In this document: positions 25,476-34,948 of the stretch, piece after piece
How the letters are laid out: every line of letters starts with the position of its first letter
Position numbering within the stretch: position 1 is the first letter of the stretch
NCBI GenBank assembly: GCA_017526745.1
Contig: JAFXQX010000033.1
Location: 62,001-126,000, forward strand
Direction of reading: 5' to 3'
Length of the DNA: 64,000 nucleotides
Origin: Lachnospiraceae bacterium
Lineage (GTDB): Bacteria > Bacillota > Clostridia > Lachnospirales > Lachnospiraceae
Translations under genes and position numbers: made by a program
Notes under the pieces: model-generated
What the model saw: the letters and a program-made list of their open reading frames with translations, nothing else
The model's database searches: none
Told to the model about the DNA's origin: nothing

Positions 25476-26538
25476 ATCTCATATAGTCTTTTTTCTTGTA
25501 TAGAGCATATCTTATGATCTTGCGCACGAGGAACCAAAGATTGGGCTCGCAGGTCAGAAACTGCCTAAGTTCTCCTTCATGGATCATCTCACCGGAGTCA
25601 CCGGAACTCTTGCCAAAAAGGCCAAACCTCTTTCGAAGGAGTATTCTCTTATCCATAAGCTTTTTCATATATGGTCTGTATAAAGATTCGACCAGAAGTC
25701 GGTCATGACGCCCCGGTCTGATAAATACGCGTATGTTCGAGCCGCCATCCTCGAATACATCAAGTGAATGAAAGTGATAGAATATGACCTGTCCAATCTC
25801 TCCGGTATGCCTGTTCTTTATCCGGATACCGGAATGGTCACGGACTCTATCCTGATCGGTCTCATCACCGCACAGCACAAAATCATCCACATTCCACGGA
25901 GCCACGCCGAGCCCGAAATCCTCATACTCATAAACCCCGTTAAAAAGCTCGGCAAAGCTGTCCAGATACTTCTGATCCCCGAACAGCCCATCCACGGCAT
26001 CGCCCGGACAGCATTCGATACACCGGTCGATCCACCAGTCAAGTATACGATTACCGTTTTCCGTGTTCTTAAACGTGTTGAACTGTACACAGTACGTTCC
26101 GTACATTCTTGCATTATAACGATTTTCCGGATGATCACTGAACCTGTGGGAGATGATCGCCGCATCATTACCGCTTTTCAGGAAATGCTCTATTGCAGAT
26201 GCCGGTGAAGCATAAAAACAAAGATCGGAATCGATATACGTCAAGTGAGGAAGATCAAACCGCTTCATAATATACCTGATCGAATAACCGCTGCACGTCC
26301 AGAGATACTCGCGTCTGCTACGATCGGCTTTCAGACCGAGTAACACATCATCCTCAAACTCTTCATAAGGGATTGCGACAAGCTTCGGCAATGACAGCGC
26401 TTTCAGCGTGTCAAAGCATGGCCTGTCAAACGCCACAACATACAGCATGGCATCCGGACATGCCCCGATAAGAGAATCATACATCACGAGTGCCCTGTCT
26501 ATGTAATTACTGTCAAACAATGTGCAGAAATTCACCAA
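25468..26538 (-). CDS. Putative glycosyltransferase, nucleotide-diphosphosugar transferase fold
   Basis: The 356-residue protein opens MVNFCTLFDSNYIDRALVMYDSL and has LTYIDSDLCFYASPASAIEHF with a DxD motif, and GDQKYLDSFAELFNGVYEYEDFGLGVAPWN, features of GT-A transferases related to GT8 that occur widely in glycan loci. The start is TTG at 26538 or GTG at 26535; the GTG forms a classic GTGA overlap with the stop of the preceding gene, so both are possible. Its donor and linkage are unknown. The next gene overlaps by eight bases. Confidence 0.82.
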   Translation of the reverse strand: MVNFCTLFDSNYIDRALVMYDSLIGACPDAMLYVVAFDRPCFDTLKALSLPKLVAIPYEEFEDDVLLGLKADRSRREYLWTCSGYSIRYIMKRFDLPHLTYIDSDLCFYASPASAIEHFLKSGNDAAIISHRFSDHPENRYNARMYGTYCVQFNTFKNTENGNRILDWWIDRCIECCPGDAVDGLFGDQKYLDSFAELFNGVYEYEDFGLGVAPWNVDDFVLCGDETDQDRVRDHSGIRIKNRHTGEIGQVIFYHFHSLDVFEDGGSNIRVFIRPGRHDRLLVESLYRPYMKKLMDKRILLRKRFGLFGKSSGDSGEMIHEGELRQFLTCEPNLWFLVRKIIRYALYKKKDYMRYE

Positions 26539-27452
26539 TATGTCGCTCCGTCAAGCTTATCCGCATACGCCGGCTTGGTATCTTCCCCCGGGCGTATCCA
26601 GTGTTCATTGTATATTCCCCGGTCATCCCATCTCTTTCCCTTAAGGCCAAACAGGACATGGATCATGCTTCCCATATGAACTGCCTTACGGCCTGAGCGT
26701 TTTATATCCGCAGAAAGAGGGATCCCAAGGCTGCCGCAGCTAAGCAAGGCGACATCAAAGTCCTTGGGCATGATCCTGTCCGAAAGAACCTTATATGATC
26801 CGAAGAATCCTCCGTTGTCCCTTATCCAGACTGACGGAACGCATTCCAGGTCAAATTCGGGAAGTCTTCCGTCAGGCCATATCAGATCACGTTTTTTGTA
26901 CTGCTGCTCAATTTCCTTATAAAACGGCGATACAACAAGCACTTTCTTACCGGCAAGCGCCCTAGTCCATTGAGGCATAAACCCACGATTTGCGTCAAGG
27001 ATATCCATACAGAATATCTTTATATTGGCTATTTCCGGGAGCATCTCAAGTATCGCATCGCACATGTACATCTCATCATATGTGCCTATCCCGTCAAGTT
27101 CATTCATGGAATCCATCTGGACCCTGTAGAATCTCTGAAGGCCGTTATCAGCCTTCAAGCTGTTAATGTTTGTGATATATGAAGGTGTCCAATAATAATG
27201 AATACGGCTATTGAAGTAGATCTCATTCTGTGCGCAGGCCAGAAATCCGATCTCTGAAAATCCGGTCTTTCCTATCGCAAAAGGAGAATCACCCAGTAAA
27301 CCTTTATATACAAATTCATTTGCATCACTGTCGCTGATCATTCCAACCCCGGCATACTTTTCAAGATCAACACCGAAGTTTCCGGTAAGCACATGGCGGA
27401 TCCTTCTGCCAAGCCAGCCGAATTCTTTCATTGTCCACGATAATCTATTCAT
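26532..27452 (-). CDS. GT-D fold-like putative glycosyltransferase
   Basis: From the ATG at 27452 (inside the end of the B12 gene) the product is 306 residues; the longer frame from GTG at 27557 lacks a reason to be used. The C-terminal half reads DVALLSCGSLGIPLSADIKRSG and AVHMGSMIHVLFGLKGKRWDDRG, the pattern of GT-D (DUF1792-type) glycosyltransferases, in which a conserved GG/SLG loop and the GGxxQxLFGIKGxRW-like tail recur. The N-terminal DSPFAIGKTGFSEIGFL resembles the GD(G)E region, but the usual acidic pair is weak (K-T-G-F-S-E). Assignment to the fold is by eye. It lies directly after the B12-mutase-like gene. Confidence 0.7.
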   Translation of the reverse strand: MNRLSWTMKEFGWLGRRIRHVLTGNFGVDLEKYAGVGMISDSDANEFVYKGLLGDSPFAIGKTGFSEIGFLACAQNEIYFNSRIHYYWTPSYITNINSLKADNGLQRFYRVQMDSMNELDGIGTYDEMYMCDAILEMLPEIANIKIFCMDILDANRGFMPQWTRALAGKKVLVVSPFYKEIEQQYKKRDLIWPDGRLPEFDLECVPSVWIRDNGGFFGSYKVLSDRIMPKDFDVALLSCGSLGIPLSADIKRSGRKAVHMGSMIHVLFGLKGKRWDDRGIYNEHWIRPGEDTKPAYADKLDGATYW

Positions 27453-29349
27453 AATCTGCCTTTCCGTACCTGCATTTATACTCATATTGTGCACGCGGCA
27501 TATTTGTAAGGCACCTGTTGATACGTTCATCATCCGAAAGGATAATATCATTATCACACAGTACCACTCCGCCGCCTGTTATCCTGCTCCCCCATCCCTT
27601 TGCGCAGGCAAATTCATCCGAATCCGACCACAGATCCGGCACCGGGAGCCATCCCGCCGTAAACGCAAGGTACAGTCCCTTAGGGCTGTAGAGGTCAGGG
27701 ATGTTTTCTTCCATAGCCTTAATGATCTTCCTGCATGAACTCTCCAACATCACCTGCCGTTTTATTATATCATCCGTCATAACGTCCGGGGTCATGCCAC
27801 TCTTTTTCAGTTTTCGGTACTCTTCAAGTGCCGTAAGAGTGATCCTGATACTGTCATTTATCACATCCGGCGTTGCCAGAAACAAAGCCTCGGAATAACT
27901 GACGACATGTATGATCTCGGGGCTTGTCTCATCAAACGGGTCGATATCATCCATCAGAGCCGTTACCGATGCAAGCTGAGCCTTGGCAGTTTCCATATCA
28001 GGCTTAAAATAATCGAGTCCCGCACGAGTCTGTAGTATTACGCGAAAATCGTCATCTTCAAGTTCCCTGACAAGTTTCTGCAATGTCCTTGCCTTGGCAA
28101 GATCCTGAATACCCCACGTGCTGCGCGGGGTGTTGAGCATATTCTGAAGGATAAATGTCTTCGTTCCGTATTTCTTTGCTGTTTTGGCTGCAAGATAGCC
28201 GGAGATGATAAATGTGGCATCATCTGCACCGCGAAACGCAAAGTGGTGAGGTACGTTCGTCTCGACAGGCTTTCCGGTCGTAGATATATACCTTATAGTG
28301 TCTATATGCTCTGTAAGATTAGCATAAAGCGAATTGGGTCCTCGTCCGTCCAGTTCGTCAAACCACCAGAGTGACAGAGCATGCCAGGCAATATTTATGC
28401 TTCTCTCATAAACCTGTGCCAGTTTTAAAAGATCTCTGGTTCCCGAATATGTACGGACCAGCATCGGCCTCGATGCCTCCCAGATATCAGAGTACTCTGC
28501 TTCCGAATTGACCGGAACGCCCCCGCCGTTAAGCCTGCCATCCCACTTCTTGCCAAAATCAGACTGGGATAACTGTGAGGATCCTATTGACAGGACATCA
28601 AGATAGCCTGCACTTGCCAGTTCATGACACCAGTTTTGGTACTCTTTCAGACAGGCGATACGGCTCATATCCTCGGAGTACGGACCGGAATGCGCCCGGA
28701 TAACCGGTCCGAAGCGATCCAATCTGTTATTCTCAAGCCTTAGTTCAAGAGTATCCTTCATCGTTCCGTATTCGGGATATGACCGTCTGACAGGTGGTTT
28801 CATTTCACGGTATATACCGCTCTTTATTATCCCTTCTCCGAACTTGGCCAGTTCTTTATCGTATTTACAGCCTTCCTTTATCTGCTTTGGAATATCATCA
28901 AACGGCACTCCCATGGTAAGGAGGCTTTCTTCGACCGACTCTCCGCCGCGAAATGTCATGATGGTCCCGTCATATTCCCTTTCGATCTTCTCACACGCAG
29001 GTGCAAGGCCGGCAAAAAAAATGCTCTTGATCACGGGGTCTGAACAGTTGTAATACCCTGCCTCTTTAAGAATATGGACCAGCCTTCCCAGAAGATCGAC
29101 CGCCGAGTCAGGGTCCAGCCGGTAAGAAAATCCCAGATGTGATATCCTGTTTTCCCGGATCCATTCAAGTATCGTCTGCTGACTGCTCTCAGCCGATATC
29201 CGTTCCATCGCATATTCGATCTGTCTGGGGGAGATTAAGACATGGTAACCGCAGTCCCGAAGGAGCGATGCTGCAGCATTTATACCCATCGTATGTGCAT
29301 CGACGAGTGTTTTGATCAGCCCGAATGTATCGTTTTTATCAGCCGTCAT
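27445..29349 (-). CDS. B12-binding protein with glutamate-mutase-like barrel
   Basis: The 634-residue protein has an N-terminal cobalamin-binding domain (about 1-145) with the full motif set: D17-A-H19-T-M-G22 (DxHxxG, the base-off histidine), S75-Y-R-L78 (SxL), and G135-G136 (GG). Residues about 200-600 resemble the TIM barrel of glutamate mutase epsilon subunit, for example RLNGGGVPVNSEAEY, followed by a GTRDLL and later a FRGADDATFIISGYLAA segment. If right, it is a mutase with both subunits fused, B12 domain first, acting on an amino acid skeleton. It is flanked by an opine-dehydrogenase-like gene (10 bases away) and a glycosyltransferase it overlaps. A plain B12 methyl-carrier role cannot be excluded. 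Confidence 0.72.
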   Translation of the reverse strand: MTADKNDTFGLIKTLVDAHTMGINAAASLLRDCGYHVLISPRQIEYAMERISAESSQQTILEWIRENRISHLGFSYRLDPDSAVDLLGRLVHILKEAGYYNCSDPVIKSIFFAGLAPACEKIEREYDGTIMTFRGGESVEESLLTMGVPFDDIPKQIKEGCKYDKELAKFGEGIIKSGIYREMKPPVRRSYPEYGTMKDTLELRLENNRLDRFGPVIRAHSGPYSEDMSRIACLKEYQNWCHELASAGYLDVLSIGSSQLSQSDFGKKWDGRLNGGGVPVNSEAEYSDIWEASRPMLVRTYSGTRDLLKLAQVYERSINIAWHALSLWWFDELDGRGPNSLYANLTEHIDTIRYISTTGKPVETNVPHHFAFRGADDATFIISGYLAAKTAKKYGTKTFILQNMLNTPRSTWGIQDLAKARTLQKLVRELEDDDFRVILQTRAGLDYFKPDMETAKAQLASVTALMDDIDPFDETSPEIIHVVSYSEALFLATPDVINDSIRITLTALEEYRKLKKSGMTPDVMTDDIIKRQVMLESSCRKIIKAMEENIPDLYSPKGLYLAFTAGWLPVPDLWSDSDEFACAKGWGSRITGGGVVLCDNDIILSDDERINRCLTNMPRAQYEYKCRYGKADYE

Positions 29350-29359
29350 TTATATTCCT

Positions 29360-30412
29360 TCAGAAATACTCTTTAAGCAGTTTATACGGAAAATGCCTTC
29401 CGGTGGTGCGGTAATCGGTGTTCATGACCGTACAGGCAACCGTGATAACAGCAGATATGTTAGGGGTTGCGACTCCAAGCTCTCTGCCGACTGCTTCTAT
29501 CGGAACAAGACCGTTGGGGACATCCTCAAAGATATATCTGGTATTTATCGTGGGAGGCGCATCTATCTCTTTATATGCATCGTTATTTCTAATGCATTCG
29601 TAGATATCCCTGCCTGTAAGGCAGTATGAGCGCTCCATCCACTCCTTCAGGGATTCAACCTCATATCCGGCAGCCTTTGCAACATTCATGCGTTCCTCAT
29701 CGATCCTGGCGATATAGGATGCCACGGAACGTGATATGCCGTCATAATAATACTTGAAATCAACCTTTTCGCACTCTATCCATCCGACATTCATGACAAC
29801 AGGGGCACAGTGCAGTACCATTCCGATATTGGAAAATGAAGTGCCGGCAACAGAATCCACAGGTGTAAAGTGAGGACGAAGACATTCCGGGAGCCGTTCT
29901 ATAAGATCTGCCGTATCTGTACCTTTAAGTGCAGCTATCCTTACATCGTGCTTTAAAGCGAATATAGTTGTGCTGTCCTCTCCGCTCTTCCTGCACGTAT
30001 AGACGATCGTCTGTGTCTCGGCAATATGAGGAAGCTGGGTAACACCGTTCTTTTTCAGTTCTTCTGCGAACTCAACAGCCCCGAATGTCCTTCCGGGATT
30101 GAGAACAATGATCATATCCTCAGTCACGAACGGGGCAAGTCTTGCTGCGATATCTTTGTGCGCACTGCTTGGTGTGGTTACCATCACCAGGTCTGTTACG
30201 ACCTCGGAAATATCCGATGAGACCTTTGCCAGATGTGCGCTGCCCTCCACTATCCCAGTGCAATGGATAACGCCGGTATCCAATATCTTCCTGATATGGT
30301 CCTCGGTACGGTTCCAGAGATTAACCTCTATATTATTAAGTGCCAGATGCGCTGCCATGGACAGGCCCTGATGGCCTGCACCGCACACGAACACCCGGAT
30401 ATTGTCAGACAT
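29360..30412 (-). CDS. Octopine/nopaline (opine) dehydrogenase family protein
   Basis: From the ATG at 30412 (preceded by AGGTGAAGGT) the protein is 350 residues; a TTG at 30433 would overlap the upstream gene. It starts IRVFVCGAGHQGLSMAAHLAL, an NAD(P) Rossmann loop GxGxxG, has IVLNPGRTFGAVEFAEEL and AETQTIVYTCR, and a C-terminal SNIGMVLHCAPVVMN with the catalytic histidine region of opine dehydrogenases. The family reductively joins an amino acid amine to a 2-oxoacid such as pyruvate. Here it lies between an ATP-grasp ligase and a B12 mutase-like gene inside a glycosyltransferase operon, which suggests an opine-type amino acid used to decorate a glycan. That role is inferred. Confidence 0.85.
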   Translation of the reverse strand: MSDNIRVFVCGAGHQGLSMAAHLALNNIEVNLWNRTEDHIRKILDTGVIHCTGIVEGSAHLAKVSSDISEVVTDLVMVTTPSSAHKDIAARLAPFVTEDMIIVLNPGRTFGAVEFAEELKKNGVTQLPHIAETQTIVYTCRKSGEDSTTIFALKHDVRIAALKGTDTADLIERLPECLRPHFTPVDSVAGTSFSNIGMVLHCAPVVMNVGWIECEKVDFKYYYDGISRSVASYIARIDEERMNVAKAAGYEVESLKEWMERSYCLTGRDIYECIRNNDAYKEIDAPPTINTRYIFEDVPNGLVPIEAVGRELGVATPNISAVITVACTVMNTDYRTTGRHFPYKLLKEYF

Positions 30413-30429
30413 TACCTTCACCTGCCGGA

Positions 30430-31701
30430 TCAAAATACATCTATATCAAAGTTTGGAAGCAGCATGCTGTTCCCATCCTTGTCGAGTACATCAAACACTG
30501 ACTGGATCTTCAATATATCCTCTTTAAGCTTTTCCTTTGTATCCGCAACCATCAGGAATCTGATCACGACATGGTCCGATGTACCGAACTGGGTGACATC
30601 ATCACCTTCCTCATGAGACAGATGATAACCTATAACACTGTCACACTTTTCGGATTCCTCCAGACCGACTATCCTGTCAATGTGTCCAAGTCCACTCAGG
30701 AAATAGAGCATTGCACTGCTCTTATTGACAAAGGCTTTATCAACCTTTCTGATCTTTTCAACATCTCCCATTGAGCCCGTCATCGCAAAGTTGGTCAGAA
30801 GCGTTGAGATGTTGACGCCGCAGATCCTGTCAACTATTCTCCAATCCTGGGCGCCTCCCATCCTGAACGAAGGATCGAAGAAACGTATATCGTCCCCGTC
30901 AACAAATCCATCCCAGGACATCGCACCGTTTTGGATACCCATTCCCTTTATCATTGACTTTACACGTGCATCCACCTTGTCCAGATACATATCAACATAT
31001 CTTGACGGGAACGTCTGGCTTCCGATATAGGCTCTCGTACCATCCTTGGTATAACAGGTGTACAGATCGGACATTGATGTGAAGAATACCTCACCTTCCA
31101 CTATGCAGTACTTGATCACCACCTCCTGCAATCCGGTAAGATACTTTTCGATCACGACCTTCTTTCTGTCAGAATAATCAAGAGCCGTTTTGATACCGGC
31201 AAGCAGTTCTTCTTTATTGTGGCAAAGACTGCTTCCTTTGGACGCTCTTCCGTCAGCAGGCTTTACAACAACGGGATATTTCACACGTTCTATAACCTCA
31301 TCCGTTACGTCCCCTTCGGCATCATAGCCCGGTATCGTTGAAATGCCATATTTCGCGCACTCCTTTTTGAACATATCCTTGTTGCTCATTATGTTGAACT
31401 GTTCCTCAGTACCATAGCATTTCCAGCCCAGTTCCTTACATACACGGAAATACGGTTTCTGTCCCGGATCAAGGCAGTAGTTCATAATACCATCTATATT
31501 TCTCTTTCTGCACAAATCTACAAGCCCGTCAACATCAACGATACTGACCATGGCCGTCTCATCGGCTATACGCTTTCCGGGGGAATCCTCAAGGTAATCC
31601 GTCACCACCGTGTAATATCCCATACGCTTTGCATCTTCTATAATGTCACACAGCTGAGCCGCTCCTCCGAGTATGAGCAGTGCTTTCTTTCCGTTTATCA
31701 T
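30430..31701 (-). CDS. ATP-grasp ligase
   Basis: The 423-residue protein has the PreATP-grasp Rossmann start KKALLILGGAAQLCDIIEDA, then YPVVVKPADGRASKGSSLC with the ATP-binding lysine and glycine-rich loop, IEKYLTG, and IRFFDPSFRMGGAQDW at the metal-binding end of the domain. Such ligases join a carboxylate to an amine through an acyl-phosphate. The neighbours (opine dehydrogenase-like, B12 mutase-like) point to coupling an unusual amino acid to an amino sugar or another amino acid. An AAGGAAAGAG site precedes the ATG; 13 bases separate it from the ABC transporter gene. Confidence 0.9.
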   Translation of the reverse strand: MINGKKALLILGGAAQLCDIIEDAKRMGYYTVVTDYLEDSPGKRIADETAMVSIVDVDGLVDLCRKRNIDGIMNYCLDPGQKPYFRVCKELGWKCYGTEEQFNIMSNKDMFKKECAKYGISTIPGYDAEGDVTDEVIERVKYPVVVKPADGRASKGSSLCHNKEELLAGIKTALDYSDRKKVVIEKYLTGLQEVVIKYCIVEGEVFFTSMSDLYTCYTKDGTRAYIGSQTFPSRYVDMYLDKVDARVKSMIKGMGIQNGAMSWDGFVDGDDIRFFDPSFRMGGAQDWRIVDRICGVNISTLLTNFAMTGSMGDVEKIRKVDKAFVNKSSAMLYFLSGLGHIDRIVGLEESEKCDSVIGYHLSHEEGDDVTQFGTSDHVVIRFLMVADTKEKLKEDILKIQSVFDVLDKDGNSMLLPNFDIDVF

Positions 31702-31714
31702 TTTGTCTCTTTCC

Positions 31715-33490
31715 TTATCCGATAACTTCGTCTTTTGAACGTTCTATGGCCCTTCCGTCCGCAATCTCATATATCTTATCACAATTCTTAAGCGTTGTAA
31801 CTCTGTGTGCGATAATGATAAGGGTCATGGAACCTGCCAGTGAATCTATGGCCTCCATAACAGCTTCTTCCGTTTCATTATCAAGTGCAGAGGTTGCTTC
31901 ATCGAGGATCAGTATCTGGGGCTTGATGAACAGCGCTCTTGCAATGGCTATCCTCTGCCGCTGACCTCCCGAGAACTTAACGCCGCGTTCCCCAACGATA
32001 GTATCAAGTCCTTCAGGCAGTTCCCTTACAAAGCCGTCAAGTGAAGCCTTGCGAAGTGCTTCCCAGACATCATCGTCGCTGTATTTATCAGCTCCGAAAA
32101 CGACGTTAGCTCTTATCGTATCATCCATCAGAAAGACACTCTGCGGTACATAAGCCAGAACTCTTGACCAAGCCCTCGGGATCGTATTGATATCGATCCC
32201 GTCCATATAGATACCGCCTTCCTGCGGCTTGTACAGCCTAAGCAGAAGGTCTGCAAGAGTGGACTTGCCGGAGCCTGATTCTCCGATGATACCTATCGCT
32301 TCTCCCTTCCTGATGGTAAGATCCATGTTATCAAGCACCCTGGCCTTACCCTGGGGATACTGCCATCCGAGCCCTCTAACTGTGATCTCGTTCTCAAACT
32401 GCCTTTCATCAGTATCCATATCCGATGAGATCACCGAATCAACCTCATTCATATACTCTCTTGCGGAAATATAGTTTTCGTATGTTGCTTCAAGCATCGG
32501 TCTTGCGTAAATGAGCATCGATACATAGCCGGTCAGTCTGGATATGGAAGGAAGAAGCCTGAATGCCCCCATCGCAAATACGGCCATCTTGGGAACAAAA
32601 TCCTGCACATCGGTACCCATTTTCAATCGTATCATAAGCATGATGATTATTCCCGCAATACATCCTGTCTCGATCACCCTCTCCGGCATAAGAGCAGAAA
32701 AATCACTCCTCGTTCCGGCGATATTGGCATTTTCATATGCCTTATCGTAGGCACTCAGGAACATCCCTCTGCGGTTAAACACCATGATATCCTTGATCCC
32801 GCCGTTAACCTGCATTATCAGTTTTCCCAGCTGTTCTGCCGCTTTTCTGTACAGTTTGGACAGCCTCGTCAGCATCTTTTTGATACCGAAGATGATCACA
32901 AGCATGCACAACAATCCAACGCCCAATACACCAAGTGTAAGCAAGGGGTCAAGAATGAACAGATATATAGCCACCGATACAACAACAAGGCCCTCGGAAG
33001 CCATCTTGAACAGGTTGATCATCACATGATGAACTCCCGCTATATCATCACTTACGCCACGAAGTATCACTCCGCTGCCGTTTTCAACAAAAAAAGCATA
33101 AGGTCTGTTCATGAACGACCTGAGCATCAGGACAGCGAGCTGCCTTTTGGTATTATTGCTGTATGCTATCTGAAGATATGAAGAAAATGCCAGATAAACA
33201 TTCTTGACGATGTAGATCAGAACAATACCGATCCCGATCATAGTAAGGACCGATCCTGTTCCGTTTATTCCAAACAAATGCATCAGATACTGTACGTATG
33301 GTTTGGACATCAGTTCGTCAGGGGCGAGAAGTGCCTGGATGAACGGAAGGATCGCAGACACGCCAAGCAGTTCAAACAGGGAACCGACCAGAATAATGAA
33401 AAACATTCCCAGCATCTGCCTGCGCTGTTTTTTAGTCAATATCACCATAAGGTGACTTATCATGGTTTTCAATGTTTTTAAATCAGTCAT
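31715..33490 (-). CDS. ABC exporter, permease and ATPase fused (PglK/MsbA-like flippase)
   Basis: The 591-residue half-transporter has six membrane segments (about residues 20-320) and a C-terminal ATPase with Walker A IGESGSGKSTLADLLL, signature KFSGGQRQRIAIARAL and Walker B ILILDEATSALD. It acts as a dimer. As the first gene of an operon with five glycosyltransferases, it most likely flips a lipid-linked oligosaccharide, as PglK does in the Campylobacter N-glycan pathway. An alternative start at 33463 has no better ribosome site. It is divergent from the gene at 33578 across an 87-base gap. Confidence 0.9.
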   Translation of the reverse strand: MTDLKTLKTMISHLMVILTKKQRRQMLGMFFIILVGSLFELLGVSAILPFIQALLAPDELMSKPYVQYLMHLFGINGTGSVLTMIGIGIVLIYIVKNVYLAFSSYLQIAYSNNTKRQLAVLMLRSFMNRPYAFFVENGSGVILRGVSDDIAGVHHVMINLFKMASEGLVVVSVAIYLFILDPLLTLGVLGVGLLCMLVIIFGIKKMLTRLSKLYRKAAEQLGKLIMQVNGGIKDIMVFNRRGMFLSAYDKAYENANIAGTRSDFSALMPERVIETGCIAGIIIMLMIRLKMGTDVQDFVPKMAVFAMGAFRLLPSISRLTGYVSMLIYARPMLEATYENYISAREYMNEVDSVISSDMDTDERQFENEITVRGLGWQYPQGKARVLDNMDLTIRKGEAIGIIGESGSGKSTLADLLLRLYKPQEGGIYMDGIDINTIPRAWSRVLAYVPQSVFLMDDTIRANVVFGADKYSDDDVWEALRKASLDGFVRELPEGLDTIVGERGVKFSGGQRQRIAIARALFIKPQILILDEATSALDNETEEAVMEAIDSLAGSMTLIIIAHRVTTLKNCDKIYEIADGRAIERSKDEVIG

Positions 33491-33530
33491 GCCCTGTATT
33501 TTACCATTTTATGAATGCCAAGGAAAGTAG

Positions 33531-33557
33531 ACCCGTATTTGTTGAAGAAACACGGGT
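33531..33557. repeat. Inverted repeat in the divergent gap
   Basis: Ten-base arms ACCCGTATTT (33531-33540) and AAACACGGGT (33548-33557) pair with one mismatch around a seven-base loop, and are followed on the plus strand by TTTTAT. It lies between the divergent ABC transporter gene (starts at 33490) and the GT-C-like gene (ATG at 33578). It could be an operator, a leader hairpin or a terminator-like element acting on the plus-strand transcript. Confidence 0.5.
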
Positions 33558-33577
33558 TTTATGATAAGGTGTACGTT

Positions 33578-34948
33578 ATGATGAAGATACAGATATTGGG
33601 GGAGGAAAAGCTTCCATATAACGTAATTACGCTGGTTATCATGGCTGTGATATTGGTGTTCATCGGTCGTATAACGTATGCAGGGCTTATAGGCATACCA
33701 TACCCGAAATACCCGGATGATACCGCAAACGTTGCACTAACCAATGCTTTTATCAACGAGCTAAATCCCTACGTTTCAGAATCTCTTGATTGGGATGTTC
33801 CGGGAGTCAACTATTCCCACCCGTTTCTTAACAGTCTTCTTGCCGTCTGGATTGTCAACGTGTTCGGAGTTGCGCCTGTTAACGCACACTTTATCATATC
33901 ACTCTTATCAATACTTCTGTCCGGGTATTTGGGCTATCTGATCATGATTAGATACTCACACAGAAAGCATGTGCCGTTTCTTGCCGGACTTATCTTTATG
34001 ATATGTCATTGGAATAAAGGTTTTATCTCTTCATCACCGAATGATCTCGGAATGTTTCTCTATATACTGACAATATATATACTGATAAATGACGAAATAA
34101 ATCACAGGGACCTATGGTGTGCGATTCTTACAACGTTGTGTTTCTATACAATGCCTGCATATTCGCTGGTTATTGTACCTGTTGTCATCTATATGTTTAT
34201 CCGTTCAAGACAGGCGGGATTAAAGATCATCGGATGGACTGTCGGAATAAACGCTCTTATCCTCTGGTTCATTACAACAACATGGCCGCTTTTCTGGACA
34301 AGAGCATTTGTGTTTCCATATAAAGAATTCTGTCTGGCAGAGTCCTCAGAAAAGCTATTGACACTGGCTTTATATACCATCCGTCTGCTCGCCCCGCCAA
34401 GTGCAGTGGCGATCCTAATATTTATCGAAAAGATTCAGGGCGAAAAAAAAGGACCTCTTGATATATGCATTTCCTCAATGGCGGTCGCTATAGTTGCTTT
34501 TATCGGGTTATTTATGTGTCCACTGCATATTCTATCCGAAGATGAGATAGATGCTTGGAACAGAGCTTACGACTATACCCGTATATACAGTCTGCAGGGG
34601 CAGGTGTATTATGCAAGAGTTCTTGCCTATGACAAGAGTTTTGATGTTGATAACGGAGATTGTATGTCCGGTAATGACGAGGTTATAAGAGATGAGTCGG
34701 AAACCGGAGCGTCAGTTCTTGGCAACAATACATCATATTCTGATCAGATCATTGCGCAAAATCTCAGGTACAGAAGCATTCTCAGAGACATGGCACGTGA
34801 ACACGCATATAAACTCATCACACTCGATAATGGATACAGCGTTTTTAATAGTGAAAACTGTGAGAAATATGGATATAATCAATTAGATAGGATAACCCTC
34901 AGAACAGGAAATGAATTACATGAAGTCACGTTTTACATACCCAAATAG
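33578..34948 (+). CDS. Multi-pass membrane protein, probable GT-C glycosyltransferase
   Basis: The start at 33578 has an AAGGTG six bases upstream and gives 456 residues; an upstream ATG at 33515 lacks a ribosome site and would cover the inverted repeat. About ten membrane segments follow. The first outer loop has YPKYPDDTANVALTN with an acidic pair, then GVNYSHPFLNSLLAVW, matching the layout of GT-C transferases. The C-terminal 120 residues are soluble. It overlaps the next gene by 38 bases, so it is coexpressed with the two Wzy-like genes. Confidence 0.75.
   Translation: MMKIQILGEEKLPYNVITLVIMAVILVFIGRITYAGLIGIPYPKYPDDTANVALTNAFINELNPYVSESLDWDVPGVNYSHPFLNSLLAVWIVNVFGVAPVNAHFIISLLSILLSGYLGYLIMIRYSHRKHVPFLAGLIFMICHWNKGFISSSPNDLGMFLYILTIYILINDEINHRDLWCAILTTLCFYTMPAYSLVIVPVVIYMFIRSRQAGLKIIGWTVGINALILWFITTTWPLFWTRAFVFPYKEFCLAESSEKLLTLALYTIRLLAPPSAVAILIFIEKIQGEKKGPLDICISSMAVAIVAFIGLFMCPLHILSEDEIDAWNRAYDYTRIYSLQGQVYYARVLAYDKSFDVDNGDCMSGNDEVIRDESETGASVLGNNTSYSDQIIAQNLRYRSILRDMAREHAYKLITLDNGYSVFNSENCEKYGYNQLDRITLRTGNELHEVTFYIPK

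Noticed and set aside
33511..33577. Upstream ATG at 33515 as start of the GT-C-like gene
   Set aside because: It has no ribosome site and would translate the inverted repeat; 33578 has AAGGTG at good spacing.
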